DNA of 64,000 bases. Source: Bathymodiolus brooksi. Its lineage: Eukaryota > Mollusca > Bivalvia > Mytilida > Modiolidae. Below are positions 10,391-22,454 of this stretch, one piece after another (within the stretch, counting starts at the first letter, position 1; each line of letters starts with the position of its first letter). The notes below the pieces were generated by a model that saw nothing but the letters and a program-made list of their open reading frames with translations, was not told where the DNA came from and did no database searches. A program made the position numbers and the translations under genes. The DNA lies in assembly GCA_963680875.1 (NCBI GenBank), contig OY804579.1, positions 12,477,506-12,541,505 of the forward strand, given 5' to 3'.

Positions 10391-12487
10391 CGAAAGTTAG
10401 TTCCGACTAAAGTACATCTTGTATCACATAGGTTGTATCTAATATGGAGTAGGCATTGCCTAGAGGCGAGCACAGCATTTCTGTCTGGCCAGTGTGTATA
10501 TATTTGAGTGAAAGTTGAATATCACAAAATAATATAAGTAGGCATGGCCTATAGAGAGGACATTAGTATTTGAAATTAAATTATATCCCCTATGACATCC
10601 ATTGGAAAGTTAAATGAAGTAGAATAGAAAAGTATGAGAAAAAAGTATGGAATCTTTTATTGTTGCACTAGGGACAGTGCAAACAGTAGTACGCGGGTGG
10701 TATCAACCATTATAAAGCCTAAAGGGGTAGTAGACGCCGGTGTCTGTAAAATGAAAGTGTGGCCGTCTTTTAAGTCATAAGGAAAGAGTTTTATTACGAA
10801 AATATCAATTAATGCAACCAACATACATAAGCAATATTGGCCTATACCATGCTATGTACAGCCGATATATATTCATGAAGTGTACATGATGAATGACGTA
10901 CGGTCAGCGCCGTCTTGTCAGAAATATAGGCCCCGGTCAAAGCAGTGCACTAAGGCCCATATCTATACAAACACTCACAGAAATAAAATTATAAATGGTC
11001 GATAAAATTAAACATATATTTCTTGTATTGATACTTCCAACAAAATCAGTGTTTAAAAATTAAAAATTATGCCGTATACAACATACATAGATTAGCATGG
11101 GGTTCATTTGCTTGTGTGACCACTGGGCAACTGTCCATTGTGCCCATACATAAGACCGCACTGCGTACGGTTACTTTGATACTGATAATCTTCATTTCGA
11201 CATTTTAAAGTATGTGTATTTGGGCCAATATTATGCTATCTCCAAGTGAACAAAATAGTTTTTAGTTTTAAAAGAATTATATAGGTACCGCTTTCATCAG
11301 ACATGTCTCTGCTTTCACATACAAAATATTTATCAATATTCAATATTTTTTTTATTGGAAAAAGCACAGTAGAGGCGAGATATATATATTAAGGCAATAT
11401 TCAGTATCGAAATCATACTCTTTAAAATTATCTGTGACAAGATTATACAGAGACATATATTCCTTCTTGTGTAATGTTATTACCTTTTAAAGTTTCAACA
11501 ACAAGCTGGTTAATAATTTTATAGCATTTATTTTAGAAAGACTGAGTTTAATAAATAATAACAGATATACATATAGTATGAACGCCATAATTAATAGTTA
11601 AATAAATAAAATTCATCGTGTCTTACTATTCTAAACCATTGTCGGCAAATGTTGGTAGTATTCAAATATTTTGTAGGATCAGTCTGACGGAAAATGTAAG
11701 ATGAATAAACAAATGGGTACTGATAGAAATAATTAACACTAACAGAAATAAGGAAAAACTAATGCGTTCCTTGTTCCTTGCAAGCACATCATGGTTAGAA
11801 AATGTTTGTTACTTAGCCAAAGAAATAATAAATGCAAAAATTGTATGAAAATGAAAAATGTTAATGTTCACCACTATCTTTTCTTATCAGAGACATATGA
11901 GCCGGTGGCAAGGGGCACATGCACCCCCCCCCCTTGGCCAAATTTTAAAAAGCTGGATTTTTAGTATACTTTAGGATTTTTGTGATATTTATTTGGAATT
12001 ACCATTATTCAACACAACTAAACCGTACGAAAGGTAGGAATTAAGTATAAATATGAACAGGTGTCATCCCTTGTGATATTTTAGTACTGCACATTGATAG
12101 CACAGGCACTCGAATTCCGGACCCCCCTTTTTCCTCATTTGGTCCCTCCCGCGATTATGGTATGGATCTTTGTCTGGAACTAGAAAGGACTTATAGGAGC
12201 TACGAACCCTCAGCTACGTTAAATCTAGCTGCAGAACCGTAGATATTTAGGTCCTTTTTGGTTTTTTCGGGGTCCGCCCCATCAGAAAATTTCACAAGGA
12301 CCTAGAGAGCTATGGTTCCGCAGCTACATTAAATCATGCTCTTAAATATATGTAGGATGGACAGGTTGAGGTTCGGACATGAAAGACCCACTGACTCAGA
12401 CTGTTGTCTAATATGTACATGTCTTTCTGTAAAAAATTTTGAAAACGAAATCAATAACTCGTACACACACGTTCAACCGCATTGTAT
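10391..12487. other. No gene recognised
   Basis: AT-rich, with no convincing open frame, tandem array or terminal repeats that I could identify. Confidence 0.5.
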
Positions 12488-13114
12488 CTTCTTCTTCTTC
12501 CAGTGTAGAACAGGAGTCGTCGCCGACTGTTTTAAGTTCTGCGGGACTAGGCATGCCAGGCACACACAGCTGATGTCTCCAAGACTATGTACAACTAAAC
12601 ACTTCACTATGACACAGTTAAAACTATTTACACTGGTTGGCGTGGCTAACCTGTTGTTGGAGGTTAGCCCTGAACTCCTCTATGGAGCTGGCCCCAACTG
12701 TGGTGTCTGGTAGGTGGTTCCATTCTCGTGCTTTTCTTTGGAAGGAGTTTCTGAGAGTGTCATAATTGGACCTCTCCTGGAAGAACCTATGTTGACCTCT
12801 GGTTCTGCTGTCACCAGGTCTGAGGTATAAGTCTCGGTCGATGTCCACGAGTTGATGCTGTATCTTATACATCATAACGGGTCTGCTTATCCTCCTCCGT
12901 TGTTCTAAAGTCTGCCACTCAAGTGATGTTAACATGCTTGTCACGCATCCTTGTGTTCTGCTGGTGTAATCATTTATGACGAAGCGGGTAGCTCTTCTTT
13001 GTACATTTTCTAATGTCTGTATCAGGGTTTAGGTGGTGGGATCACAAACCATTGCTGCGTATTCCAGGGTTGGTCGTAGGATCGTGAGGTAGCTGGTTTC
13101 TCTTACTTGTTTCA
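12488..13114 (-). pseudogene. 5'-truncated LINE: RT C-terminal region with in-frame stop
   Basis: The minus strand reads LRPTLEYAAMVCDPTT, then a TAA near 13030, then LENVQRRATRFVINDYT, then SLEWQTLEQRRR, ending SSIEEFRANL at the stop at 12624. This is the well-known C-terminal RT pattern (LEYAS.VWDP ... KLE.VQRRAARFV ... LNW..L..RR) of jockey/CR1-type LINEs. The 3' UTR runs to a (GAA)n tail at 12488-12501. The copy lacks the RT catalytic core because of 5' truncation. It is a different family from the LINEs at 5.2 and 6.5 kb (different tail, no Cys-rich C terminus). Confidence 0.8.
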
Positions 13115-13817
13115 TTTTGATCAACAGCCGATTGGTCTGATCAAAATTGTTTGTTTACAACAAGAGAAGTGGATCAGCGGGGGTAAGACATTCGATATGT
13201 TATGCCTTTTCTGTCAGAGTTATGAATTGATTTGTGCGTGAAAAGGATGATTATATGTTTCTTTATGAAAGCTATTATTTGTTTTCTTATATCATTGACA
13301 TTTCGGTGGACTTTGAACCACATTTTTACAAATAATCATGTCAAAATTTAACGTTATGAACTTTCATCATTTATTTCACAAAACATGTACATAAACACAT
13401 ACGAGCAACACGACCCACAGGGCCTGTGCACGACCCCCGGATGAAAAGGATACTTTTTTAAATGATAGACGTTTGACTCTTCACAGTCACTTGAAGTTTC
13501 AAAAATAAAAATAAAAATAAGAAAAAAATGTTTTTCTTATTTTTATTTTTGGAACTTCAGGAGACTGTGGACTCATAATCATAGACTAGTAAAATACATG
13601 TACATGTCTATGCGTAGATGCGATGCTCGCCTGTAGGCTGTGCCTAATCCATATTAAGTTTATTTGGTAAGGTGTATGTGTTCTAAAGAACCAGTGCAGC
13701 AAGTCCTCGGTTTTCTGGCTTGGAAAATGCATGCACGTGTCGCATATCATTTTAATAGCATAAAACATAAAAATCCTACAGATCAGTCAGTTTTCAATTA
13801 CTCAATCCTGTTAATAT

Positions 13818-15465
13818 GGGACGAAGTCCCAACTATGGTAGAAATAGCAATATTTTCCATATCACTAATGGCTTAAATTCCTTGCACCGGAAATGATACA
13901 CCGGAAACCAATGCATGGTTAGATCTGCAGAAAATCGGATGCGCAGTAATCTAGAAGGGTGCAGGACGTTTCGTAACCTGGTCGTTTCGTACCTAGATCG
14001 GGACGTTTCGTACCGGGGTAAAAATGCATAGTGAGACGTTTCGTAACTTCTTTTCAACTCATAGATTTGTAATAAACTCGTTAATCAAAATGTTGTATGT
14101 ATAGTTGAAACTCTGGAACTACTCAAAATCGCAGTGCGTTCTAGCCCATTAATCATATACCATGGGACTGACAATATCATTAAACAGAGTTTCATTTCTT
14201 CCTCCTCCTGTCCGAAATAATATTTTCTATGAAATTGAGACGTTGGGTTTGGGTCCCCCCTATTTGCCCCCTCTTTTAAGAAAGTCTGGATCCGCCCCCG
14301 GTCTACTTTGAACAAAAATTATAGGTCCATATATCTGAGTTAATATATATATTTTTTTAAATATTGGACTTCGTCCCAAGTTAGGTAACACCTATTATCA
14401 TATTATGGGACGAAGTTCCAGCTATGGTAGAAATAGCAATATTTTCCATATCACTAATGGCTTAAATTCCTTGCACCGGAAATGATACACCGGAAACCAA
14501 TGCATGGTTAAATGTAACCCGAATAATCCAGTCGTTATATTACGCTTTGCTATATTAACGCCTGAACGACTTTCTCGATAAAACGCGTAAATCGGAAGCT
14601 TCAAATTAGCATTGCATTATGGGTATAAACTGCGCGTGGTGACTTTTGGCACTAAAAGAAGGAGGAGCTTAGGAAATTTTTGTAAACATTGGTCAATGGA
14701 GCGTTCAGGTGTCAAATGTCTTCATTGTACCCACGTGTTTGACCTTACTAATCTAAAAGGTGAAAAGAGAAGAAATGTAGGAAAACTAAATAATGAATTA
14801 AACATCGTTAATCAACTTGTCGATCTCCATTTCTTGTTGTTTATAAACATTACCGGAAATTGAAAGAACCGCCTTGCGCATACTCGGCAAATAATCATCG
14901 CTGATTGGCTCTCTCTTTCAGAGAGCAGCTGACGCGTTTTTATCACAAGGAGAGTTCAAGCTCTCATCCAGCGATAGTGCCGATAGAGGGCGCAGTATTA
15001 TTCGAGTTAGGTTAAATCTGCAGAAAATCGGATGCGCAGTAATCTGGAAGGGTGCAGGACGTTTCGTAACTTGGTCGTTTCGTACCTAGATCGGGACGTT
15101 TGGTACCGGGGTAAAAATGTGTAGTGAGACGTTTCGTACCTTCTTTTCAACTCATAGATTTGTAATAAACTCGTTAATCAAAATGTTGTATGTATAGTTG
15201 AAACTCTGGAGCTACTTCCGGTTATGAATGTTAAAAAATGACTCAAAATCGCAGTGTGTTCTAGCCCATTAAACATATACCATGGGACTGACAATATCAT
15301 TAAACAGAGTTTCATTTCTTCCTCCTCCTGTCCGAAATAATATTTTCTATGAAATTGAGACGTTGGGTTTGGGTCCCCCTATTTGCCCCCTCTTTTAAGA
15401 AAGTCTGGATCCGCGCCCGGTCTACTTTGAAAAAAAATTATAGGTCCATATATCTGAGTTAATAA
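13818..15465. repeat. Tandem duplication of a 589-bp hairpin-bearing unit
   Basis: GGGACGAAGTCCC starts unit 1 at 13818, and a close relative starts unit 2 at 14407. The units share the whole order: the ATACACCGGAAACC box, GCAGAAAATCGGATGCGCAG, the GACGTTTCGTA clusters, and a CCTCCTCCTGTCCG box. Unit 2 is longer because a MITE (14514-15009) is inserted in it. The same hairpin core recurs at 14366, 15466, 16617, 16674 and 18338 in both orientations. No protein-coding content. Confidence 0.8.
14514..15009. mobile_element. MITE, 496 bp, 8-bp target duplication GGTTAAAT
   Basis: Ends TAACCCGAATAAT and ATTCGAGTTA form imperfect terminal inverted repeats. GGTTAAAT flanks both sides (14506-14513 and 15010-15017). 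Unit 1 of the tandem repeat keeps the empty site (GGTTAGAT near 13916), which confirms the insertion. An 8-bp duplication is typical of hAT or P-type transposases. An inverted second copy is at 17448-17940. Both copies keep an 83-codon frame (14612-14863 here). Confidence 0.8.
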
Positions 15466-16980
15466 AGGACGAAGTCCTTCTAACGGTAAGCTGTCCGATT
15501 TTTCCTTCTATATTGATAGCCAAATATCTGTTCACCGGAAGTTTAGAAAATAGATCAATTGATAATTTATAAACGCAAAAGAAATCTATTTCAATGAAAA
15601 ATTCCCAATTCTTTAATTATTTACTCTATGCAAAATCGAAATAAACTTGAAATAAAATTCTAATAAAAAGATCTCTTTCTACGAAACTCCCGATGGAAGA
15701 GCGGCGTAGGTAAAATGAACGCCATAACAAATCGGCTACACAATTCATTCAAAATAAAAGATAATAGCTTCACCGGACGCAATTACGAACGAAATAAAAA
15801 TTATGTCCCCTAATTGTTCATTCAAAACATGAATTAAAAAAATGCTTTTATAAATAGATGCAACGCTAAATTACTCGTGTTTTTGGGAGAAAATTATTCA
15901 TGCGCAGTTGTTGAATGTTGCAGACGACGGGTTTTCATATTTGTAAACAGAAAACGATCGACAATTGCACTTGGAATCTATCGCTAAAATTCATTGAGGT
16001 ACGCATATTTTGTTATCTTATGTCTGTAATTGGAAAGAATATGATCTCCTGGTTCTATGCATATGTAGAACACATTGAAATTAAAACAAAAACAGTCAAT
16101 ATAATACATTTTCCTTACCTTGATCTATCCCAAAATGTCAAAATCCGTGATGTACCTTATTCATTGAAGAGTCCAAGGAATTCCGAATGCAAACTGGCAC
16201 ACATTTATGGTATGAATAAAGGAAAGGTTTTTATGTCATGTGTATTATATACAAATAGATATGTGAACGTAAATGAATGAATGCACTTTCAATTTTAACA
16301 GTTGTCATTAAATAATTTACACTAGAAAGGTTATTATGATGTCGTTCGAAATTGTGTCCGGAACTAGGTCACAGAGTGACTAGAACGGGGTCATGAAAAT
16401 CTGTTCTAAGTTAAAACCCGTAACAATGCATTGAATAATATATGGGCTATAATTCAAAAGGAATATTGGTGTTTAATCTGAAATATGAACATGCAGTCAG
16501 CTTCATCAATTTGGTCAAATTTATTATCAAATGCCACGGTCAATATCATCGAAATTGTTCGTAATTGCGTCCGGTGAGGCTAACGTGTACGGATCATCGT
16601 ATTATTGAAATTTTAGGACTTCGTCCTTCAAACAGGTTGCCTGTCTCATATTATATATATTTTTTAAATATTGGACTTCGTCCCAAGTTAGGTAACACCT
16701 ATTATCATATTAAAGGGCGGAGCCTTTTTAACTATAGGCTATACGATTTTTGGTAATTAGTCATACTCCCCTATTGATAGCGCTAAATATTTTTTCACCG
16801 GAAGTATGAAATTATAGAACAAAGTAGTATTTAAAAACAAAATAAAAATTATTTCAATAAGAAATTCGCAAATCTGTAACCATTTCAATTCTTCTCAATT
16901 GAAATAAACTTAAAAGAAAATTCTAATATCAAAATCAGTGTACATGGATGACGTCATTTTCTAGTGTGCAATACACATCA
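15466..16980. repeat. Hairpin-headed repeats, no recognised gene
   Basis: Two homologous segments start with short hairpins: AAGGACGAAGTCCTT near 15464 and AAAGGGCGGAGCCTTT near 16713. They share about 200 bp of related sequence, including the TTCACCGGAAGT box and an A-rich stretch. A 121-codon frame at 15915-16280 (plus) has no recognisable domain. I would not call it a gene without a homologue. Confidence 0.5.
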
Positions 16981-16982
16981 TC

Positions 16983-17050
16983 CGGAACTCCTCGCGTCTT
17001 TCCCCAAGTGAAAAAACAAGTTCACTTGGGGAAAGACGCGAGGAGTTCCG
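16983..17050. repeat. Perfect 28-bp inverted repeat (hairpin)
   Basis: The arm 16983-17010 (CGGAACTCCTCGCG...CCAAGTG) is repeated exactly in inverse orientation at 17023-17050 around a 12-nt A-rich loop. GC-rich arms in AT-rich surroundings mean it would form a strong cruciform or RNA hairpin. Confidence 0.95.
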
Positions 17051-17447
17051 ATGTATTGCATTTCGTCTGCTTCTGAGAGGAAACATGAAATTGCATGCAC
17101 TTCTTGGTCATCCTGTCTCGTTTTTATGTATACAGGAACACCTATTTCATCTCCCGTGACTCAAAAATGTCTACATTTGAAGTGTTTTTGTTTTGTGTAT
17201 GATGTCTGGACAACTGATCTCGGATTTTGTCAGGTAAGCCTTTTAACACATTTTCCATGGCAAGGTTAAAAACATTGCAATTTCATCTGACCCTCAATCC
17301 CCTTTTCACTACCACGCATACATTATTTCGTGTGACCCTCGATTTATGGCTCATATTGATTCACCGTGATTTGTGAAATTCTCAAATATTAATTTCCGTG
17401 AATCGTGATTTTGATTTTTTTTTATTAACTGAGATTTGTGACCAGAA

Positions 17448-17940
17448 ACTCGAATAATACTGCGCCCTCTATCGCTCTATCGCTGGATGAGGGCTTGAAC
17501 TCTCCTTGTGATAAAAACGCGTCAGCTGCTCTCTGAAAGAGAGAGCCAATCAGCGATGATTATTTGCCGAGTATGCGCAAGGCAGTTCTTTCAATTTCCG
17601 GTAATGTTTATAAACAAAAAGAAATGGAGATCGACAAGTTGATTAACGATGTTTAATTCATTATTTAGTTTTCCTACATTTCTTCTCTTTTCACCTTTTA
17701 GATTAGTAAGGTCAAACACGTGGGTACAATGAAAACATTTGACACCTGAACGCTCCATTGACCTATGTTTACAAACATTTCCTAAGCTCCCCCTTCTTTT
17801 AGTGCCAAAAGTCACCACGCGCAGTTTATACCCAGAATGCATTGCTAATTTGAAGCTTCCGATTGACGCGTTTTATCGAGAAAGTCGTTCAGGCGTTAAT
17901 ATAGCAAAGCGTAATATAACGACTGGATTATTCGGGTTAG
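17448..17940. mobile_element. MITE, inverted second copy
   Basis: Reverse complement of 14514-15009 with scattered substitutions. The frame 17842 to 17591 (minus) matches the 83-codon frame of copy 1 at all but a few residues. Its right end abuts the same GCAGAAAATCGG sequence that borders copy 1. Confidence 0.85.
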
Positions 17941-18203
17941 CAGAAAATCGGATGCACAGTAATCTGGAACTACTTCCGGTTATTAATGTTAAAAGTCGTC
18001 CCCAATATACCTCGGCCCTATAAAAAGTCGTCCCCGATATATCTCGGCCCAAAAAATCTCGACACTATTTTTATGCACTGAATGAGCGTGAAATTGGCAG
18101 ATAATTATCAGATTCGCGAGCATTCATGGCGTGCCTGTTTCAGTAGATGGAAAGAGCATCCTTACATTGTACTACAGTACACTCCAAAAAGTACACACAA
18201 GTA

Positions 18204-18470
18204 AGTAAGATTTCTATTTCAATCATCCCAAGGATTTACATGATTTAAATATTAGATAATGTGGATTGTGCTTCGCTGGCACTACAGTCTACAGGTAGCA
18301 CCTGTCTCATAATATGATAATAGGTGTTACCTAACTTGGGACGAAGTCCAATAATTTTTGTTAAACACTGTGAGACAGGTGCTACCTGTAGTGCCAGCGA
18401 AGCACAATCCACATTATCTAATATTTAAATCATGTAAATCCTTGGGATGATTGAAATAGAAATTTTACTT
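18204..18470. mobile_element. Foldback element, about 100-bp arms
   Basis: The left arm (18204-18309) and right arm (18371-18470) are near-perfect inverse copies. Both contain the GTGCTTCGCTGGCACTACAG box and an ATGATTTAAATATTAG stretch. The 60-bp loop carries the GGTGTTACCTAACTTGGG sequence and GGACGAAGTCC hairpin found at the ends of the 13.8-16.7 kb units. No coding capacity. Confidence 0.85.
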
Positions 18471-18892
18471 ATGTTAATATATGTGTTTTGTCACAAATCA
18501 TTATTGCTGGCAATGATTGTTTAATGATTGTTAATTATAACTACAAACTTAATTAAATATTTTACCATGTAACTATCACAGGTACGTGTGGATAGGACCC
18601 TATGTTGCCCCCCCCTTTTTTTTTCTTTTTTTCTTCCTTTTTTTTTAGATGTTGCAAAAAGTTAGAAAAAGGGGGGTGGTAGCGTGGTGCAAATTCTGTT
18701 AAAAATTGCTTTAAAGTTGCAGATAGGTAAAGATTATGACAAAAAGGAATAGGAATATCAAAAATATATTTAATATGCTTCAAATGGTACCAATATTATG
18801 GCGAATCAGGTCAAGTCACCGATACAAAACTATTTTGAAAAAGTGTTGTATGGCAATTTGGCATTTGAGATTCCTCCCTTGTGTTTTTTTTT

Positions 18893-18945
18893 AAGAGTAG
18901 AGTGAGAACAAAAAATCGTAACAAGCCCCTGTGGGTCGATGAGTA
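18893..18945. repeat. Half copy of the 36.1-kb palindromic element
   Basis: GTAGAGTGAGA, an A run and CGTAACAAGCCCCTGTG correspond to the right arm of the palindrome at 36101-36190. The left arm is absent here. Confidence 0.7.
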
Positions 18946-19033
18946 ATTTATGTAAAGGTGTTTGTTACAAGCACTTGTGAGGACAGCCACAATGTACACC
19001 ATCACATGCATCTAAACTGAATTTCTGAAGAAA

Positions 19034-21602
19034 CCAGAGGCTCCCAATGAGCCTGTAATCGCTCACCTGGATCAAAGCTGCTTTCAATAACAACGCAACT
19101 GCACTGTGGTGGCCATCTTGGTGGGAGAGCGCGACTACCGGACACACTTTTGGAAGAGGACCATACAATGACTATTCCATCAAAGTTTGGTTCTAATTGA
19201 GCTACTGGTTCCAGACAAGATGGTTTTTTATGTGAATTTCCCATAGGGTCCTATGTTAAACTAAGTTCAGCTGTGCAGCCATCTTGGTGAGAGGGCGGGA
19301 CCACCAGACACAATTTTGGAAGAGGACCATCCAATGACTATTTTACACAGGCACTTGTTTCATTCAAAAGATATATGCCCCCTCCTCTTACTTACTTCAA
19401 GGTAAAAATCTGCCCTTTTCCCCTTCCCCACTTCGGCTCAATATTTTTCGCTTATTTGTGATCCTTTCGCTGACCCAATAATATAAGTTACACCCCCGAG
19501 ATATTTCTCTCTTCGACTGCCACATTTAAATATACCTACCGGGCCCCCCCTCATACGAATTGGACAAGAATATTCAGCGAACGTCGCATTTTCTACTTTT
19601 AAGTCATTGAAACAGATACAGCCACTTCCGGTCCGGTCTAAATTGATTTAGAAAATAAAAAAAAGGTGCTTTAAAAATCAAATGTCAGTAATTTGGAGTT
19701 GAACATATTTTTATAATCTACATTTGAGAGGAGATGATCATGATGGCATTGTTACACATGGCCGGTCTAGAGAATTCCGAATGCATATGAAAAATCGAGC
19801 GCAAACCGGAAGTGGCTGTATCCGTTTCAATGACTTAAAAGTAGAATATTCTTGTCCAATTCGTCTGAGAGGGCCCCGGTAGGTATATTTAAATGTGGCA
19901 GTCGAAAAGAGAAATATCTCGGGAGTGTAACGATATAGGGTCCTATGTTAAATTAAGTTCGGCTGTGGTGGCCATCTTGGTCGGAGGTCTGAAATGCCGG
20001 ACACAATTTTGGAAGGGGACCACCCAAGGATCATTTCAGCAAAGTTTGGTTGAGATTGGCTTAGTAGTTTCAGAGGAGAAGATTTTTTTTTAAATTTCAT
20101 CCCCCCCTTTTTTTATTTTAGCTTGGCTGCCATCTTGGTTGGAAGTCGGGATCACCGGACACAATCTTGGAAGGGGGCCATCCAAGGACCATTCCACCAA
20201 AGTTTGGTTGCAATTGCCCAAGTGGTTTCTGAGGAGAAGATTTTTATGTGAATTTCCCATAGGGTCCTATGTTAAGATATGTTCGGCTTTGGGGGCCATC
20301 TTGGTCGAAAGGCCGAACCACCGGACACAATTTTTGGAAGAAAACCATCCAATGACTATTTCATCAAAATTTAGTTCTTATTGAGCAAATGGTTTCAGAC
20401 AAGAAGAATTTTATGGGAATTTCCCATAGGGTCCTATGTTAAATTAAGTTCGGCTGTGGTGGCCATCTTGGTCGGAGGTCTGAAATGCCGGACACAATTT
20501 TGGAAGGGGACAACCCAAGGATCATTTCAGCAAAGTTTGGTTGAGAAAGGCTCAGAAGTTTCAGAGGAAAAGATTTTTTTTAAATTTCATCCCCCCTTTT
20601 TTCTAATTTGCATAATCGGTCAAAATCGACAAAAGTTCAAAGTTCATAAAAAAATCCAGTAATATACGTTAAAAAGCTCATCATTATGCTTATTCAGTTA
20701 AAATTTGGGCACATTCTGGCTTAAAATAGAGCAGTTTTAGCCATTTGAAGAACTTTCTATTTTTAGTAATGGCGGCCATCTTGGATACCGGACGGCGCTG
20801 ACGGACACAATTTTAAAAGGAGACCACCTAAGGATCATTCAGACAAAGTTTGGTTGAAATTGACCCAGTGGTTTCTGACAAGAAGATTTTTAAATGATTT
20901 TTTTGCTTATTTATGCCTAATTTGCATAATCGGTCAAAATCGACAAAAGTTCCAAGTTCATAAAAAATCCCATAATATATGTTAAAAAGCTCATCATTAT
21001 GCTTATACAGTTCAAATTTGGGCACATTCTGGCTTAAAATAGAGCAGTTTTGGCCATTTGAAGAAATTTCTATTCTTAGTAATGGCGGCCATCTTGGATA
21101 CAGGACGGCGCTGACGGACACAATTTTGAAAGGGGACCACCTAAGGATCATTCAGACAAAGTTTGGTTGGAATTGACCCAGTGGTTTCTGACAAGAAGAT
21201 TTTTAAATGATTGTTTTGCTTATTTATGCCAAATTTGCATAATCGGTCAAAATCGACAAAAGTTCCAAGTTCATAAAAAATTCCATGATATATGTTAAAA
21301 AGCTCATCATTTTGCTTATACAGTTCAAATTTGGGCACATTCTGTTTAAAATAGAGCAGTTTTGGCCATTGGGAGAAATTTCTATTTTTAGTAACGGTGG
21401 CCATCTTGGATGGAGGGCGTAGCTATCGAACACAATTTTGAAAGGGGGCCATGCAAGGACCATTCCAACAAAGTTTGGTCTAAATTGGCTCTGGTTTCTG
21501 AGTAGAAGATTAAAATGTGAAAAGTTTACGAGACGACGACGACATACGACGGACAAACATGATGGCAAAAGCTCACATGGCCTTTGGCCAGGTGAGCTAA
21601 AA
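19034..21602 (-). mobile_element. Helentron-like tandem-core element E1
   Basis: The left end is a hairpin AGGCTC/GAGCCT followed by CGCTCACCTG. The right end is the hairpin AGCTCAC...GTGAGCT with inner TGGCC/GGCCA arms. Between them are about 15 diverged units of about 165-170 bp containing GGTGGCCATCTTGG, CCGGACACAATTTTGG and GTTTCAGAGGAGAAGA. Units from 20.6 to 21.4 kb carry an inserted segment (AATTTGCATAATCGGTCAAA). Strand is set by reading the CTAG/CTGG-adjacent hairpin as a rolling-circle 3' end. The architecture matches pearl/Helentron-derived non-autonomous elements of bivalves; the class is inference. Confidence 0.75.
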
Positions 21603-21852
21603 ATCATTATTTACCAATTCACACTCTTAAAAATAAACAATCAAGCAAATTTAGTTTTTGTGTCCTCACATTAGTATGACCAGGTAAGACCCACACATTA
21701 GGGGGGGGGGTGATTCTGTTTACTAGTAACATCAAGGGACATCATAGGGACTGTACCCTTAGCTTGTGCTTAGGACACACACTGGACATGTTGAGAAATA
21801 TAAAGAACCAGCAAGAAAATGTGTGTTAGCCAAAAAAGCTTTGATAACTTAC

Positions 21853-22202
21853 ATATTTGTCAAATTGTCAGGTGCCCACCCGGGTTGTCTCTTGTACATC
21901 ATTATTTGAATGAAGGCTACTGTCAGTACATCTGGACTCAGGATTAGAAGCTGAAACTGAGGGTGTTCCTTAATGCATTCTAATTCGTCAATGTTTGGTT
22001 GGACATATTCCGACGAACGACAGCACATACATTCTTCCGAAGTAGGCATTTCCTCGCACTCATTACAACTACACCATTCTTCCAAACTCACAGGTTCATC
22101 ATTTACCGGCGTTTCGGTTGTCATATTTTGCATTTCCTCCTCCGTCAATTCAGGTTCATAATTATAGGCCACTAGTCCTAAGCTTTCACGTTCTTCTGAC
22201 AT
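21853..22202 (-). CDS. First exon of a P2X7 intracellular-domain protein
   Basis: ATG at 22202 opens 116 codons plus two bases before a strong donor (ATAT|GTAAGT at 21852). After an acidic N terminus, residues 43-61 read WCSCNECEEMPTSEECMCC, followed by C76, H80 and a hydrophobic helix-like stretch (FQLLILSPDVLTVAFIQIMM, 83-102). This Cys pattern and order (WCxCxxC...ExxCCR...C..HPxF...L) is that of the zinc-binding C-terminal ballast domain of P2X7. In molluscs and cnidarians it also occurs in many short soluble proteins with no channel part. There are no P2X transmembrane segments upstream of the ATG, so a stand-alone protein is likelier than a receptor. The second exon (expected to carry the AYRxxxxW...RRVIPSCVV part) was not found to the left, where E1 intervenes. 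A CRE-like ACGTCAC lies about 75 bp upstream of the ATG. Confidence 0.75.
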
Positions 22203-22454
22203 TATTAGAACACTTTGACAATATTTTGTCTCGCTCGATGAACTTCTTTCTCGCTTATAAACAAAGCGACTTTGTGACGTCGTGTGTCAGCTGGTCATGG
22301 CCGCTTCCACAGGCTTTGGAAATTCAAATTTGCTTTTATTTCAAACACGATTTGTGGCGTTTAAAAATGGAAATTAATTTTCTTTATTAAATTTTTACTT
22401 TCATATAACATTAGTTTTGAAATTTGTGAATTTCATATGAACATGGTCTTTTCC

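Noticed and set aside
15915..16280. 121-codon plus frame as a gene
   Set aside because: No domain, no splice sites checked out, and it lies within a hairpin-headed repeat region. Kept only as a note.
22118..22390. Plus-strand frame over the P2X7-like promoter
   Set aside because: Antisense overlap with the well-supported exon, no domain.
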